Of a stretch of DNA of 64,000 nucleotides, positions 8,895 through 18,566 are shown piece by piece. The notes below the pieces were generated by a model. That model was not told the DNA's origin. It searched no databases and saw nothing but the letters and a program-made list of their open reading frames with translations. Source of the DNA: Thermoanaerobacterium sp. PSU-2. Lineage in GTDB: Bacteria; Bacillota; Thermoanaerobacteria; Thermoanaerobacterales; Thermoanaerobacteraceae. Position numbers and translations under genes: made by a program. Location: assembly GCF_002102475.1 (NCBI RefSeq), contig NZ_MSQD01000011.1, positions 29,369 through 93,368 of the forward strand, written 5' to 3'. Numbering within the stretch: the stretch's first letter is position 1; each line of letters begins with the position of its first letter.

Positions 8895-9737
8895 TTATTG
8901 GATTGCGGTCTCGTATTTACCCTTAAGATACGAAATCCCACTTTGTATAAATGTGCCTTTTGTGTTTTCCATCAAGATGTTTATATACGGTTTTGCGTAC
9001 TTTAAAAACTTGAATATTGTTTCGTAATCCAGCAGTCCCTCACCTACAGGCACAAATTCAAACTTTCCTTCATTCATCGAAAAATCTTTCGCATGTACTG
9101 CTACAATCCTATCTCCAAGCAATCTAAAGGCCTCTTCAAAAATAATCTTTTGGCTTTTGTAATTTTCCTCAGTCAAAAGGTTGGCCGGGTCAAATATGAC
9201 TTGCAAATTGCTGGACTTTACATCATCTATAAGCCTCCTCATGACTTTGGGAGAGTATATGGGATGGTTGACACCTGGCTCTATGCCCACTATGACTCCA
9301 AATTTTTCAGCTTCCTCAACTAATTCAGATACGCTTTTTACCACTTCATTGTAAGCATCTTCTGTGAAATTATCAGTCGTGTATCCCATCTTCTCATGCA
9401 CATTGCCTGTCTCTGTAGCAACAATGCTGCAACCAAAATCCCTTGCATACCTTAAATGTTCTTTAAAAAGCTCCAATAACAACCTCCTTTCGCTTAAATC
9501 TGGATGAATGATGTTTACATAGCAGCCCAACACTGCGATTTGAATGTTATGACTTCTGAAATGGCTGCATATATAGTTAGCCAAGCCTGGTGTCAGACTT
9601 CCATTTTTAATGTTAAGTTCTGGAAATAATTTATTTAAAGCCAATTGAACTGAAGAAAGTCCCAATTTCGAAACCTCTTCAGGCAGTCTTTCCAAAGATA
9701 ATCCTATTAGATCATGTGCTCTTATTCCTAAATTCAT
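8895..9737 (-). CDS. sugar phosphate isomerase/epimerase (xylose isomerase-like TIM barrel)
   Basis: The 280-residue protein belongs to the AP-endonuclease 2/xylose isomerase-like TIM-barrel family. Metal ligand positions typical of the fold are visible in VGIEPGVNH, QVIFDPANLL, VAVHAKDF and the final ILMENTKG. The start at 9737 is supported by AGAGGTG six bases upstream; a longer reading frame would overlap the preceding MATE gene. It is the last gene of the long transporter/uronate unit. It probably isomerises or epimerises a keto-sugar or keto-uronate, but the substrate cannot be deduced from sequence. Confidence 0.75.
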   Translation of the reverse strand: MNLGIRAHDLIGLSLERLPEEVSKLGLSSVQLALNKLFPELNIKNGSLTPGLANYICSHFRSHNIQIAVLGCYVNIIHPDLSERRLLLELFKEHLRYARDFGCSIVATETGNVHEKMGYTTDNFTEDAYNEVVKSVSELVEEAEKFGVIVGIEPGVNHPIYSPKVMRRLIDDVKSSNLQVIFDPANLLTEENYKSQKIIFEEAFRLLGDRIVAVHAKDFSMNEGKFEFVPVGEGLLDYETIFKFLKYAKPYINILMENTKGTFIQSGISYLKGKYETAIQ

Positions 9738-9748
9738 AAAATGCACCT

Positions 9749-11086
9749 CTACACAATTGCTTTTTGCCACTTGGTACCCCTAAGCCTTATAAGGTAAAGA
9801 GTCCCTCTTACTGCCCAATCTGTAAACATGCCTATCCATACTCCTACAAGTCCAAATTTCATCACTACTCCAAGTACATATCCTAAAACTATCCTAAAGG
9901 CCCACATGCCTATTATAGATGTCATCAATGTGTACTTGGCATCTCCTGCACCTTTTAAGCCTGCAGGCAGCACAAATGACAATGACCATAAAACCATACA
10001 AGCTAAATTAAGTCTAACGACTTTCACAGCGATATCTATGACGTCCTGATTTGTAGTGTATATAGATACAAGAAATCTTGCGAAAGGAAACGACACTGCA
10101 CCAAGTATACCCATACATATACTGGCAAGCCAAGTCATGTAGTAAAGGGACTTTTTTGCGGCTACAGGATCGCCACTGCCCATATCCTGTCCTACGACTA
10201 TAGTAGAAGCTATGCTTAAAGCGTTGCCGGGAATATTGAATATCTGTTGCACAGAAAAACCTATGGAATTTGCTGCAATTGATGCAGTGCCAAAAAGCAC
10301 AACAAATACTTGCGTTATCAATTTGCCACCGCTAAATAGAAGCGACTCAAGGCCGGCAGGAAGTCCTATGTTAAAGATAGATCTAAGCATTTTCATGTCA
10401 GGTTTGTAATGGCGCAAATCGTAAAGCTTCACAACACTTGTACCCTTAATCAAGATGTACAATGCTACTATAGCACCAATAAGTCTGGACAATCCTATGC
10501 CTATTGCAGCACCTTCCACACCTAAGCCTTTGAGATTAATCATCTTTATGCCATATATGAATGCATAACTTAATATGACGTTTAAGACATTTATAAACAC
10601 GTTTATATACATAGGTGTCTTTGTGTCGCCAGCACCTCTTAATACCCCAAATGCTACCAACTGAGCTGTTATAAATGGGTATGTTACAAGGCTTATGCTT
10701 AAATACAATATAGCATTGTCAAATACGATTTTTTCTGCTTTGCCAAAAAGCAAAAGCACTATAGGATGCCTTAAAATCCATATGAGAATCGTAATAAATA
10801 TGGTTATAAGCTCACCTGAATACATTATCTGTTTGCTGGCTTCATTTGCCGCTTTTTGATTTTTCTGCCCCACATACTGTGCTACAACGACAGTTCCACC
10901 AACTGCAAGAGCCGAAAAGAATCCTATTAAAATGTTATTTATAGAATCAGCCATCCCGATAGATGAAATTGCCTCTTTCCCAAGTCTGCTGGCCAATATG
11001 GTATTTATTATTCCCATAGAGCTTATAAACGTCTGCTCCGTTATTATAGGTCCAATAAGTTTGAGTATGTCTTTCTTGATAATCAT
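9749..11086 (-). CDS. MATE-family efflux transporter
   Basis: The 445-residue integral membrane protein has about 12 hydrophobic segments and two homologous halves, as in the multidrug and toxic compound extrusion family. Conserved features include the early LGKEAISSIGMADSINN segment and PLVGLRGAGDTKTPMY-type repeats (VLRGAGDTK and GLKGAGDAKYT). Members exchange Na+ or H+ for organic cations or metabolites. It is embedded in the pectin operon between an AEC transporter and a TIM-barrel isomerase, so export of plant phenolics or excess uronate intermediates is possible, but no sequence feature shows this. Confidence 0.9.
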   Translation of the reverse strand: MIIKKDILKLIGPIITEQTFISSMGIINTILASRLGKEAISSIGMADSINNILIGFFSALAVGGTVVVAQYVGQKNQKAANEASKQIMYSGELITIFITILIWILRHPIVLLLFGKAEKIVFDNAILYLSISLVTYPFITAQLVAFGVLRGAGDTKTPMYINVFINVLNVILSYAFIYGIKMINLKGLGVEGAAIGIGLSRLIGAIVALYILIKGTSVVKLYDLRHYKPDMKMLRSIFNIGLPAGLESLLFSGGKLITQVFVVLFGTASIAANSIGFSVQQIFNIPGNALSIASTIVVGQDMGSGDPVAAKKSLYYMTWLASICMGILGAVSFPFARFLVSIYTTNQDVIDIAVKVVRLNLACMVLWSLSFVLPAGLKGAGDAKYTLMTSIIGMWAFRIVLGYVLGVVMKFGLVGVWIGMFTDWAVRGTLYLIRLRGTKWQKAIV

Positions 11087-11110
11087 CTATTAACATCCTT
11101 TTAGCTAAAT

Positions 11111-12073
11111 TCAAACTGGAAATATAACCCTTGACACATAAATAACCAAAGTCAAAGTGATAGTGCTAAGCAGTGTAGAAACCATGACCAACTGCGACGC
11201 ATAGTCTTTGCAATTATCAAATTCTACGGCAATTAAAGCAGTGTTTACTGCGGAAGGAGTAGAAGATGATATCATCAATGCCTGTGCCACAACGCCAGAA
11301 AAGCCGAATATCTTTATTAAAAGAAATGCGATTATAGGGCCACCCAATAGCCTTGTGACTGCTGATAAATAGACTTCCTTGTTTTTAAAGCTTATATTTG
11401 TATACGAAAGTTGAGCGCCTAAAGATATAAGTGCAAAAGGCACAAAAGCATTTTTGATGTACTCAGCAGCAGGCCATATTGGTATTTTTGTCAAATCGAC
11501 AGGCAACAGTTTTAAAAGCAAGGCCGCTGGAATTGCGTAAATTGTTGGCATAGAAAATATCTTTTTCATGCTGTCTTTAAAGTCCATAGACGCACTGCTG
11601 GCCAGAAAAAATCCTATGCTGTTTGTAGATATGTTTTGTATCAAAAGCACCATTATCTGTGCGGTAATCGCCATGTTGGCGTAAGGAGTCTTTCCATGTA
11701 TCAAATACGGTCCCGTAGTAAACACAAGTGTTATAAGCGACAGCCCTATATTGCCGGAATTGTAAAACATGATGGAATTCCTAAAGGCATTTTTATAGCC
11801 TTTGTCATAGTTTCTAAACTTAGCTATGATGCTGCCGATTGCCACATTTGCCAGAAGCATAGATATGGCAAATACCAACACTTTCATCATGTCTAATGGT
11901 ATCTTAGTAGTATAAATATTTACAAATATGAATCCCGGAACAAAGACGTAAAAATTTATCTTGCTAAAGGAATTTACGTCTAACTTAAACTTGCTGCCAA
12001 GGACATATCCTATAAATATTATCAAGAATATAGGAAGAATATCAGATGTCAAAATGTAGTAAAATATTCTCAC
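11111..12073 (-). CDS. AEC-family (auxin efflux carrier) transporter
   Basis: The roughly 320-residue protein has about ten transmembrane helices, with the AEC-type N-terminal half (FPIFLIIFIGYVLG-like) and the C-terminal half with ISSSTPSAVNTALIA. Family members move small organic anions such as malate, malonate or auxin. In this operon a uronate or keto-aldonate is a reasonable cargo, but unproven. The start is uncertain: a GTG at 12073 has AAAGGTG six bases upstream, whereas a GTG at 12082 would sit directly on the ribosome binding site, so the shorter form is preferred. Confidence 0.85.
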   Translation of the reverse strand: MRIFYYILTSDILPIFLIIFIGYVLGSKFKLDVNSFSKINFYVFVPGFIFVNIYTTKIPLDMMKVLVFAISMLLANVAIGSIIAKFRNYDKGYKNAFRNSIMFYNSGNIGLSLITLVFTTGPYLIHGKTPYANMAITAQIMVLLIQNISTNSIGFFLASSASMDFKDSMKKIFSMPTIYAIPAALLLKLLPVDLTKIPIWPAAEYIKNAFVPFALISLGAQLSYTNISFKNKEVYLSAVTRLLGGPIIAFLLIKIFGFSGVVAQALMISSSTPSAVNTALIAVEFDNCKDYASQLVMVSTLLSTITLTLVIYVSRVIFPV

Positions 12074-12096
12074 ATCATTCACCTTTGCTTTTCAAT

Positions 12097-13587
12097 TTAC
12101 AATGTCACACCTGACTTGAAAATGGCGATTTCTTTGAAATTATTCTTCTCATTGTTGACTTTATCGCCGCTGGCTACTTTTAAAACGTAGTTTACCAATC
12201 TATCTAAGACTACATCTATCCCTTCATCTTCTATGAGCGTTCCTGCGTTAAAATCGATCCAATTTTTCTTCTTTCTATAAAGCTCCGTATTAGTAGAAAT
12301 CTTTAAAGTAGGCACAAATGTACCAAAAGGCGTTCCCCTTCCTGTTGTAAAAAGTATCAAATGGCATCCTGATGCGGCTAAAGCTGTAGAAGACACAAGA
12401 TCGTTGCCTGGGCCGTACAAAAGGTTAAGTCCTCTCTTTTTCACTGTATCTCCATAATCTAAGACATCTACCACGATTGATTTTCCACCTTTTTGAACAC
12501 AGCCTAAGGACTTCTCCTCCAATGTAGTTATACCGCCAGCCTTGTTTCCAGGCGATGGATTTTCGTATATAGGTTGATTATGTTCTAAAAAGTACTGCTT
12601 AAAGCCATTTATCATATTGACAGTCCTGTTGAAGACATCTTCATCTTGGCATCTTTCCATGAGAATCTGCTCTGCCCCAAACATCTCCGGAACTTCCGTC
12701 AAAACCGCACTGCCTCCATGGGATACGAGAAAATCTGTAAATGCACCTAACAAAGGATTCGCAGTTATGCCTGAAAATCCGTCAGAACCGCCACATTTAA
12801 GCCCAACAACCAACTGACTTATGTCTACATCGACTCTTACATCCTCTTTCATCTTCTGATACAACTCTTTTAAGAGCTTCACTCCTTCTTCGATGTCATC
12901 GTCAACTTCCTGGGCAATCAGAAACTTAACTCTTTCCTCATCGTATTGACCTAAATTTTCCTTAAAAGAAGGTATGTTGTTGTTTTCACAGCCTAAACCC
13001 AAGACTAAGACACCGCCGGCATTTGGGTGCTTCACTATATCTGATAAAATTTTTCTGGTATTTATGTGGTCATCTCCCAACTGGGAGCACCCATAGCTGT
13101 GTTTAAATATCTGGATATCATCGATTCCTTCGATTTTGACTTCTCTTTTAAATCTCTCTATTATCATCTCTCCTATGCCATTTACACAGCCTACCGTAGG
13201 AACGATCCAAAGTTCGTTTCTTATGCCAACAGCGCCAGTTTTCCTTTTGTACCCTTTAAACGTAATGGTATCATCATACTCCATAGCTGCAACAGCTTCT
13301 TTTTTATCATAAACGTAGTTTAAAATATCTCCTAAGTTCGTCTTAATATTATGGGTATGAACCCATGCACCTTCAGGTATATCTGAAAGTGCATGTCCTA
13401 TGGGGTAACCGTACTTTACAACGTCATGTCCTTCTTTAATCTCCTTTAAAGCAAATTTATGGCCTTTTGGCACATCATCGACAATGACTAATGTCTTATC
13501 GCCTAACGGAATAACATCGCCTTTTTTTAAATTTCTCAAAGCGACAGCCACGTTGTCTGAAGGGTTTATTTTTATGAAATCTTTCAT
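12097..13587 (-). CDS. uxaA: Altronate dehydratase
   Basis: The 496-residue protein has the two-part UxaA structure: an N-terminal SAF-like domain (residues 1-100) and a large C-terminal catalytic domain. Conserved cysteine-containing motifs are visible: VPTVGCVNGIGE, HSYGCSQLGDDH, LGLGCENNN, GLKCGGSDGFSGITANP and TTGRGTPFG. It dehydrates D-altronate to 2-keto-3-deoxy-D-gluconate in an iron-dependent reaction. The gene is two bases from the end of uxaB, so the two consecutive steps are translationally close. KDG kinase and aldolase are not in the window. Confidence 0.95.
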   Translation of the reverse strand: MKDFIKINPSDNVAVALRNLKKGDVIPLGDKTLVIVDDVPKGHKFALKEIKEGHDVVKYGYPIGHALSDIPEGAWVHTHNIKTNLGDILNYVYDKKEAVAAMEYDDTITFKGYKRKTGAVGIRNELWIVPTVGCVNGIGEMIIERFKREVKIEGIDDIQIFKHSYGCSQLGDDHINTRKILSDIVKHPNAGGVLVLGLGCENNNIPSFKENLGQYDEERVKFLIAQEVDDDIEEGVKLLKELYQKMKEDVRVDVDISQLVVGLKCGGSDGFSGITANPLLGAFTDFLVSHGGSAVLTEVPEMFGAEQILMERCQDEDVFNRTVNMINGFKQYFLEHNQPIYENPSPGNKAGGITTLEEKSLGCVQKGGKSIVVDVLDYGDTVKKRGLNLLYGPGNDLVSSTALAASGCHLILFTTGRGTPFGTFVPTLKISTNTELYRKKKNWIDFNAGTLIEDEGIDVVLDRLVNYVLKVASGDKVNNEKNNFKEIAIFKSGVTL

Positions 13588-13589
13588 GG

Positions 13590-15044
13590 TTACTTTAGCA
13601 CCTCTTTTAAAGACTCTTTTATGCCGTTCTTCTCAATCGAATAAAGATACTCAGTAACAGCATCATTTAACCCAGCTATTTCATTTAGGTCCATCTTCCA
13701 CACTTTATCGTACGATAAAACATTTGTTACAATATCCTTTATTCCTTCACGACTGCCATCAAAGTCTTTCCACAGTTCTTGATACATCTTTAATATGTCA
13801 GGATCGTCGTTTAATGGTATTGCTTCATCGCCTCTTTTCCCTTTGTAAAACTCTATATATGCGGAAAGGGAAAATACCAGTTTTTTAGGTAGTTCTCCAT
13901 ATGCTTTTACGTACTGGAGAAGTGAGGGAAGTACCCTCGTCTCATATTTTGACATGGAATTTAAAGCAATGCTCATAAGGTAGTGCTTAACGTAAGGATT
14001 TTTAAACCTGTCGAACACTTCCCCAATAAATTCTTTAATTTCATCATCCGGCAAATCCAATGTCTTCATGATCTCATCGTAAGCCACATCTTTGATGAAT
14101 TTTCCTACAACATCATCTTCCATGGCTTCCCCAACAGTGTCAATCCCGTAAAGATACGCCACAGGTACCATAGTTGTGTGCAGTCCATTTAAGATTCTCA
14201 CTTTTCTGTCGCGATACGGGGTCACATCATCAACAAATCTTACATTTAAGCCTATCTCCCTTGCAGGAAACTCTTTTTCAATCCATTTAGGTCCCTCTAT
14301 AACCCACAAGTGAAATAATTCTCCCACATCGATCAAACTGTCTTCATAACCCAATTCCTTTTCAATTTCTGCAGCATCATCCTTCGGGTATCCTGTCACG
14401 ATCCTATCTACAAGGGTTGTGCAAAAAACATTCCACTTCAAAACCCAGTCGGCAAATCCTTTTTCAAGATTCCAATAATCTACGTACTTAAGAACCATCT
14501 CTTTTAGCTTTTCACCGTTTCTGTCAATAAGTTCACAAGGAAGAATTATAAGCCCTTTGTCACTTCTGCCATTAAAATATTTATACCTTCTATACATGAA
14601 AGCAGTAAGTTTTGCAGGAAAACTGTTGTGTGGAATAGCATCAAACGCATCATTTTCATCAAATGCAATGCCTGCCTCTGTAGTGTTGGAAATCACAAAT
14701 CTTATGGTTTCTGATTCAGCCACCTTTAGAAAAGCCTCGTAGTCATCATACGGATTAATACCTCTACTTATGCTATTTACAACTTTATAAGTCCTTTTAG
14801 CCTTTCCATCTTTTATCCCTTGAAGTATAAGGGTATAAAGTCCATCCTGCTCATTTAATTTATCCACCAATCCACCTCTTAAAGGCTGCACAACGACAAC
14901 GCTGCCATTAAAAACACCTTTTTCATTCATTTCGTCAATCATCCAGTCTGCAAACGCCCTTAAAAAATTTCCTTCACCAAACTGTACAACTTTCTCTGGA
15001 TATCTTTTATAATCCTTATATACCTTCGACGATAACCTCATCAT
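13590..15044 (-). CDS. uxaB: Tagaturonate reductase (altronate oxidoreductase)
   Basis: The 484-residue enzyme is a mannitol dehydrogenase family member of the UxaB subtype, with the N-terminal nucleotide-binding [17 protein letters not shown] and the catalytic region [18 protein letters not shown]. It reduces D-tagaturonate to D-altronate with NADH. The start at 15044 follows AAGGAGG at ideal distance; an ATG ten codons upstream would overlap that site. It forms a close pair with uxaA. A LacI-type operator lies 26 bases upstream, in the same position relative to the gene as the one before uxaC, so both appear to belong to the same regulon. Confidence 0.93.
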   Translation of the reverse strand: MMRLSSKVYKDYKRYPEKVVQFGEGNFLRAFADWMIDEMNEKGVFNGSVVVVQPLRGGLVDKLNEQDGLYTLILQGIKDGKAKRTYKVVNSISRGINPYDDYEAFLKVAESETIRFVISNTTEAGIAFDENDAFDAIPHNSFPAKLTAFMYRRYKYFNGRSDKGLIILPCELIDRNGEKLKEMVLKYVDYWNLEKGFADWVLKWNVFCTTLVDRIVTGYPKDDAAEIEKELGYEDSLIDVGELFHLWVIEGPKWIEKEFPAREIGLNVRFVDDVTPYRDRKVRILNGLHTTMVPVAYLYGIDTVGEAMEDDVVGKFIKDVAYDEIMKTLDLPDDEIKEFIGEVFDRFKNPYVKHYLMSIALNSMSKYETRVLPSLLQYVKAYGELPKKLVFSLSAYIEFYKGKRGDEAIPLNDDPDILKMYQELWKDFDGSREGIKDIVTNVLSYDKVWKMDLNEIAGLNDAVTEYLYSIEKNGIKESLKEVLK

Positions 15045-15069
15045 TTTCTTCCTCCTTAGTTCGATTTTT

Positions 15070-15083
15070 AGCACACGTGAACA
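15070..15083. promoter_or_regulatory. Candidate LacI-type operator before uxaB
   Basis: AGCACACGTGAACA resembles the palindrome TGTTCACGTGAACA, with one perfect half-site. It starts 26 bases before the uxaB start codon, the same spacing as the site upstream of uxaC. No clear -10/-35 pair goes with it. Confidence 0.5.
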
Positions 15084-15104
15084 TTTTATTTTAAAAAAAA
15101 TATT

Positions 15105-16670
15105 TCATTGAATTTCATTGTCAATATTTAACTTTGTAAAAGGCTCTGTCAAAGCACCTTCTACTACAACATTTTTCAATCTAAGGTTTTTAATGTTGTT
15201 AAGGTAAAAACCATTTCTACACATTTCTTCTACAAAGCTAAGCATCTCAGGATAATCAGGCTTAGCGCTTAAATCAAAGCTTACATAGATATTCTCCATA
15301 TCAACTCTCTCAATTTTCCTCTCTGGAAGGCCATACATGTATCCTGCTGCAACCTGAGTATCAATGCATGTTATATTTTTTAGATAAATATTGCCGACAT
15401 ATGGCGTCCTGTCATCTACAGGAAGCTTTTCCTTGCTCCACACGTATTCAGTCTTACCATCAGCATCGCAAAAGTAAAAGCTATTTATAGTAAAAGGCGT
15501 TAAAACCCCTTCCATTCTGATGTTTGATGCGTGTATCTCATCTATGATTCCGGTCTTGCCTCTGCCTCTTCTGGTCTTTATGCGTATGCCGCGGTCTGTC
15601 TTTCTAAATATGCAATTCTCAACATGGACATTTTTTACACCGCCTGACATCTCGCTTCCTATTACGACAGCACCATGACCGTATTCCATAAGGCAGTTTC
15701 TTATGATAAGATTTTCTGACGGCATAGGAAGCCTTTGGCTTACAGACAACTTGCCTGACTTTATGGCAATGCAGTCATCGCCAACGGAAAATCTGGTGCC
15801 TGCAATGAGGACATCTTTACACGACTCAGGATCGAGACCATCAGTATTTGGTGCATCTTTCGGATTTTCGATGTTCAAATTCACAAATTTAAGGTTTTGC
15901 GACATTAAAGGGTGTATCGTCCACGACGGCGAATTCTTTATTGTGATGCCTTCTATCAGTACGTTTTTGCACTTGCTTAAATAAACTGTTCTCGGTCTCC
16001 ATGCGATTCTTTTAACTTTCGCGTCGTACCACCATGTATCAAAACTGGAATTGCCGTCTATAATACCATCGCCTATTATATTAACATTTTCCACAGAGAT
16101 GCCAGTTATGAGGCTTGCAAACATATCGTTTGCTTCCCCTTCCCAAGATCCCAAATAGCCATTTTTAAATTCTTGGCTATCTATCTCCCCTGGAAGGATA
16201 GGGTACATTTCCCTCTCTTTTGCCCCTAATAACACAGCACCTTTACCTAATTCTATCGTTATATTGCTTTTTAAAAAAATCGGGTATGTCAAGTAAACAC
16301 CTTCAGGAAAATACACCCTTCCTCCATCAGGACACGCCATTATGGCTGCTTGTATAGAAAAAGTATCAAGACGCTTTCCATCACCAACAGCACCAAAGTC
16401 CTTTACATTAATATACGCTGTCTGAGGTTTTGTCTGTTGGAATACAGTTAATCTTTCTTTTGTTTCTTCGTTCTTTAGTGTAATTTCGTATTGACTGTTT
16501 GGCTTTAAATTTTTTACCGTCCACACACTCCTATCGACATCGCCCATATAATCTGAATTAACGTACAACTGATACTTTTTCTCTAAATAATAAGGCTTTG
16601 AACCTTTCAATTCAAACGTAATTGTGGTAGATGTAGTTGATATGACATTTAATTCTTCCAATCGAATCAC
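15105..16670 (-). CDS. GH28 polygalacturonase-type enzyme, probably exo-acting and cytosolic
   Basis: The 521-residue protein has an N-terminal fibronectin III-like domain (about residues 1-82) and a parallel beta-helix beginning at INVKDFGAVGDGKRLDT. GH28 catalytic motifs are all present: NTDGLDPESC, the aspartate pair in SVGDDCIAIKSG, the histidine in YGHGAVVIGSEMSGG, and RGIRIKTRRG. It would hydrolyse alpha-1,4-galacturonosyl bonds. FN3 plus helix architecture matches exo-poly-alpha-galacturonosidases. There is no signal peptide, so it probably trims imported oligogalacturonides to galacturonate for uxaC. The start is a GTG with only a weak ribosome binding site. It lies between the ABC permeases and uxaB. 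Confidence 0.9.
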   Translation of the reverse strand: MIRLEELNVISTTSTTITFELKGSKPYYLEKKYQLYVNSDYMGDVDRSVWTVKNLKPNSQYEITLKNEETKERLTVFQQTKPQTAYINVKDFGAVGDGKRLDTFSIQAAIMACPDGGRVYFPEGVYLTYPIFLKSNITIELGKGAVLLGAKEREMYPILPGEIDSQEFKNGYLGSWEGEANDMFASLITGISVENVNIIGDGIIDGNSSFDTWWYDAKVKRIAWRPRTVYLSKCKNVLIEGITIKNSPSWTIHPLMSQNLKFVNLNIENPKDAPNTDGLDPESCKDVLIAGTRFSVGDDCIAIKSGKLSVSQRLPMPSENLIIRNCLMEYGHGAVVIGSEMSGGVKNVHVENCIFRKTDRGIRIKTRRGRGKTGIIDEIHASNIRMEGVLTPFTINSFYFCDADGKTEYVWSKEKLPVDDRTPYVGNIYLKNITCIDTQVAAGYMYGLPERKIERVDMENIYVSFDLSAKPDYPEMLSFVEEMCRNGFYLNNIKNLRLKNVVVEGALTEPFTKLNIDNEIQ

Positions 16671-16685
16671 TCTTTCTTTAAAGAA

Positions 16686-17591
16686 TCATCCCTTTAATCC
16701 GCTTGTAGATATACCTTCAACAAAATACTTTTGAGCCGAGAAGAATACTACGATTGAAGGTATAAGAGCTATAACCGACATTGCGATTATCTTGTTCCAC
16801 TCAAAGTTGCCTGACGTAGCATCCATTGCCATCTTCAAAGCTATTGAAACAGGGTACTTGCTGACGGTTGAAATGTAGATAAGAGGCCCCATGAAGTCAT
16901 TCATAGACCACATAAACTGAAATATCGTTACAGACACAATTGCTGGCGTAATCACAGGCAGCAATATCCTCGTCAGTATCGTAAATGAATTACATCCGTC
17001 TATCTTTGCAGCTTCATCAAGCTCCTTTGGTATTCCCCTCATAAACTGTATAATCATGAACACGAAAAACGCTTCTGCCGCAAATATGTCATTTGCATAC
17101 AGAGGAACAAACGTGTCCAGTAAATGCAATTGCTTCCATAAAAGATATAGCGGTATCCTTAAAACGATCTGTGGCAAAAACATCGTTGAAATCAGTATTG
17201 CAAATAAAGGCTTTTTAAACGGAAAATTAAATCTTGAAAAGCCATATGCTGTCAATACTGATGAAACAACTGTAAAAATCACTTTAGGGATGACGTACTT
17301 AAAAGTATTCATGTAGTACGTTGCAAATGTGTACTGAGTGCCTGTTATCCAGCCTTTTACATACGGCGTAAAGTCTATCCTTTTTGGTATGAAACTTATT
17401 GATGAGAATATCTCGCTGTTTGTCTTAAATGAGGCTCCTACAAGCCAGACAATCGGATACAGCATTATAATAGCGCCAATTGTCAGTATCGCATATCTAA
17501 TTGCCAAATTGACTTTTCTTCTGAACTCTCTCTTTCTATACCCCTTATCCATCCTAAGGTTTACATTGTTGAATGCTGTCTCATTGTTCAT
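16686..17591 (-). CDS. Carbohydrate ABC transporter permease (MalG/LplC type)
   Basis: The 301-residue protein has six predicted membrane segments and the permease coupling motif EAAKIDGCNSFTILTRILLP (EAA loop) near residue 200. The C-terminus KYFVEGISTSGLKG is the usual ending of this permease class. It forms the channel with the preceding permease; an ATPase subunit is not encoded here and is presumably the shared MsmK-type protein. Its start overlaps the stop of the preceding permease by one base. Predicted cargo is pectin-derived oligosaccharides, from the GH28/GH105 context. Confidence 0.92.
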   Translation of the reverse strand: MNNETAFNNVNLRMDKGYRKREFRRKVNLAIRYAILTIGAIIMLYPIVWLVGASFKTNSEIFSSISFIPKRIDFTPYVKGWITGTQYTFATYYMNTFKYVIPKVIFTVVSSVLTAYGFSRFNFPFKKPLFAILISTMFLPQIVLRIPLYLLWKQLHLLDTFVPLYANDIFAAEAFFVFMIIQFMRGIPKELDEAAKIDGCNSFTILTRILLPVITPAIVSVTIFQFMWSMNDFMGPLIYISTVSKYPVSIALKMAMDATSGNFEWNKIIAMSVIALIPSIVVFFSAQKYFVEGISTSGLKG

Positions 17592-18472
17592 TATGACTCG
17601 CCTCCTCCTTCATCTGAATAAAACACCCAGTACTTCGACGACGAAAATACAAACATTGTAAATATCATTATTATTATGAAGAGGAACCATGATATAGCGC
17701 TGCCATATCCCATATTGAAGAACTTAAATGAGTTGTCGTAAATCATCATTGGCAAAAGATACGTCTTATACAGAGGACCACCTTGCGTTATCATGTAAGG
17801 TCCATTGAATTCCTGGAAAGCTTGTATTAACTGCATTACCAAGTTGAAAAATATTATAGGTGTCAAAAGCGGTATGGTGACCTTAAAGAATGTTTTGATC
17901 TTGCCTGCACCGTCAACTGCCGCTGCCTCATAAAGCTCTTGTGGTATATCCTTTAAACCTGCCAAGAAAATCACCATGGTAGAGCCAAATTCCCATACCC
18001 TTAAAGCGCTTATGGTAAATATCGCTCCTAGACCTGTGGAAAACCAACCTACTGGTTTTATGCCAAATACTCCCAGAACCTGATTTACAAGCCCTGTATT
18101 TGCAAATACAAACTTCCACAAAACAGCTATAGCAATATTTCCGCCGAGAATCGATGGGACATAATACGCAGTGCGGTAAAAATTTATTCCTCTTAGCTTG
18201 TAATTCAAGATAAATGCTATAAAAAGCGAAAATATAAGCTTTAACGGTACTGTAATTACAACATACTCCAGTGTTGCAGTAAATGACGTCCAGAATGTGC
18301 TGTCATGAAACATATTGACGTAATTTTGAATACCGATAAATTGCGGTGCATTAATAATATTGTAATTTGTGAAACTTAATATTAAAGATGTCACAAACGG
18401 ATATATGGTAAATATCACAAGGCCGATAAGCCACGGCAGTATATATAAAAGCCCTATGCGCCTGTTTTCCAT
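17591..18472 (-). CDS. Carbohydrate ABC transporter permease (MalF/LplB type)
   Basis: The 293-residue membrane protein has six predicted helices. It carries the sugar-permease EAA motif YEAAAVDGAGKIKTFFKVTI and the family end segment before it, QGGPLYKTYLLPMMIYDNS. The start at 18472 follows AGGAGGG; an upstream ATG eleven codons earlier lacks a site. It pairs with the next permease and the lipoprotein encoded upstream. A stable hairpin separates it from the binding-protein gene, which may set a higher level of the binding protein. Confidence 0.92.
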   Translation of the reverse strand: MENRRIGLLYILPWLIGLVIFTIYPFVTSLILSFTNYNIINAPQFIGIQNYVNMFHDSTFWTSFTATLEYVVITVPLKLIFSLFIAFILNYKLRGINFYRTAYYVPSILGGNIAIAVLWKFVFANTGLVNQVLGVFGIKPVGWFSTGLGAIFTISALRVWEFGSTMVIFLAGLKDIPQELYEAAAVDGAGKIKTFFKVTIPLLTPIIFFNLVMQLIQAFQEFNGPYMITQGGPLYKTYLLPMMIYDNSFKFFNMGYGSAISWFLFIIIMIFTMFVFSSSKYWVFYSDEGGGES

Positions 18473-18517
18473 CAAAACCCTCCTATCAATACAAAGTGGA
18501 TGCAATTAATTAAATGC

Positions 18518-18549
18518 GTGGAACTACAGTTTTCTCTCTGTAGTTCCAC
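18518..18549 (-). promoter_or_regulatory. Intergenic hairpin between binding-protein and permease genes
   Basis: A perfect 12-base stem (GTGGAACTACAG with CTGTAGTTCCAC) and an 8-base loop lie between the lipoprotein stop and the first permease. No T-run follows on the minus strand, so it looks like an mRNA-stabilising or partial attenuation hairpin rather than a full terminator. A counterpart occurs at 47586-47618 in the second ABC operon. Confidence 0.7.
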
Positions 18550-18566
18550 AAATTGACCACAGTGTT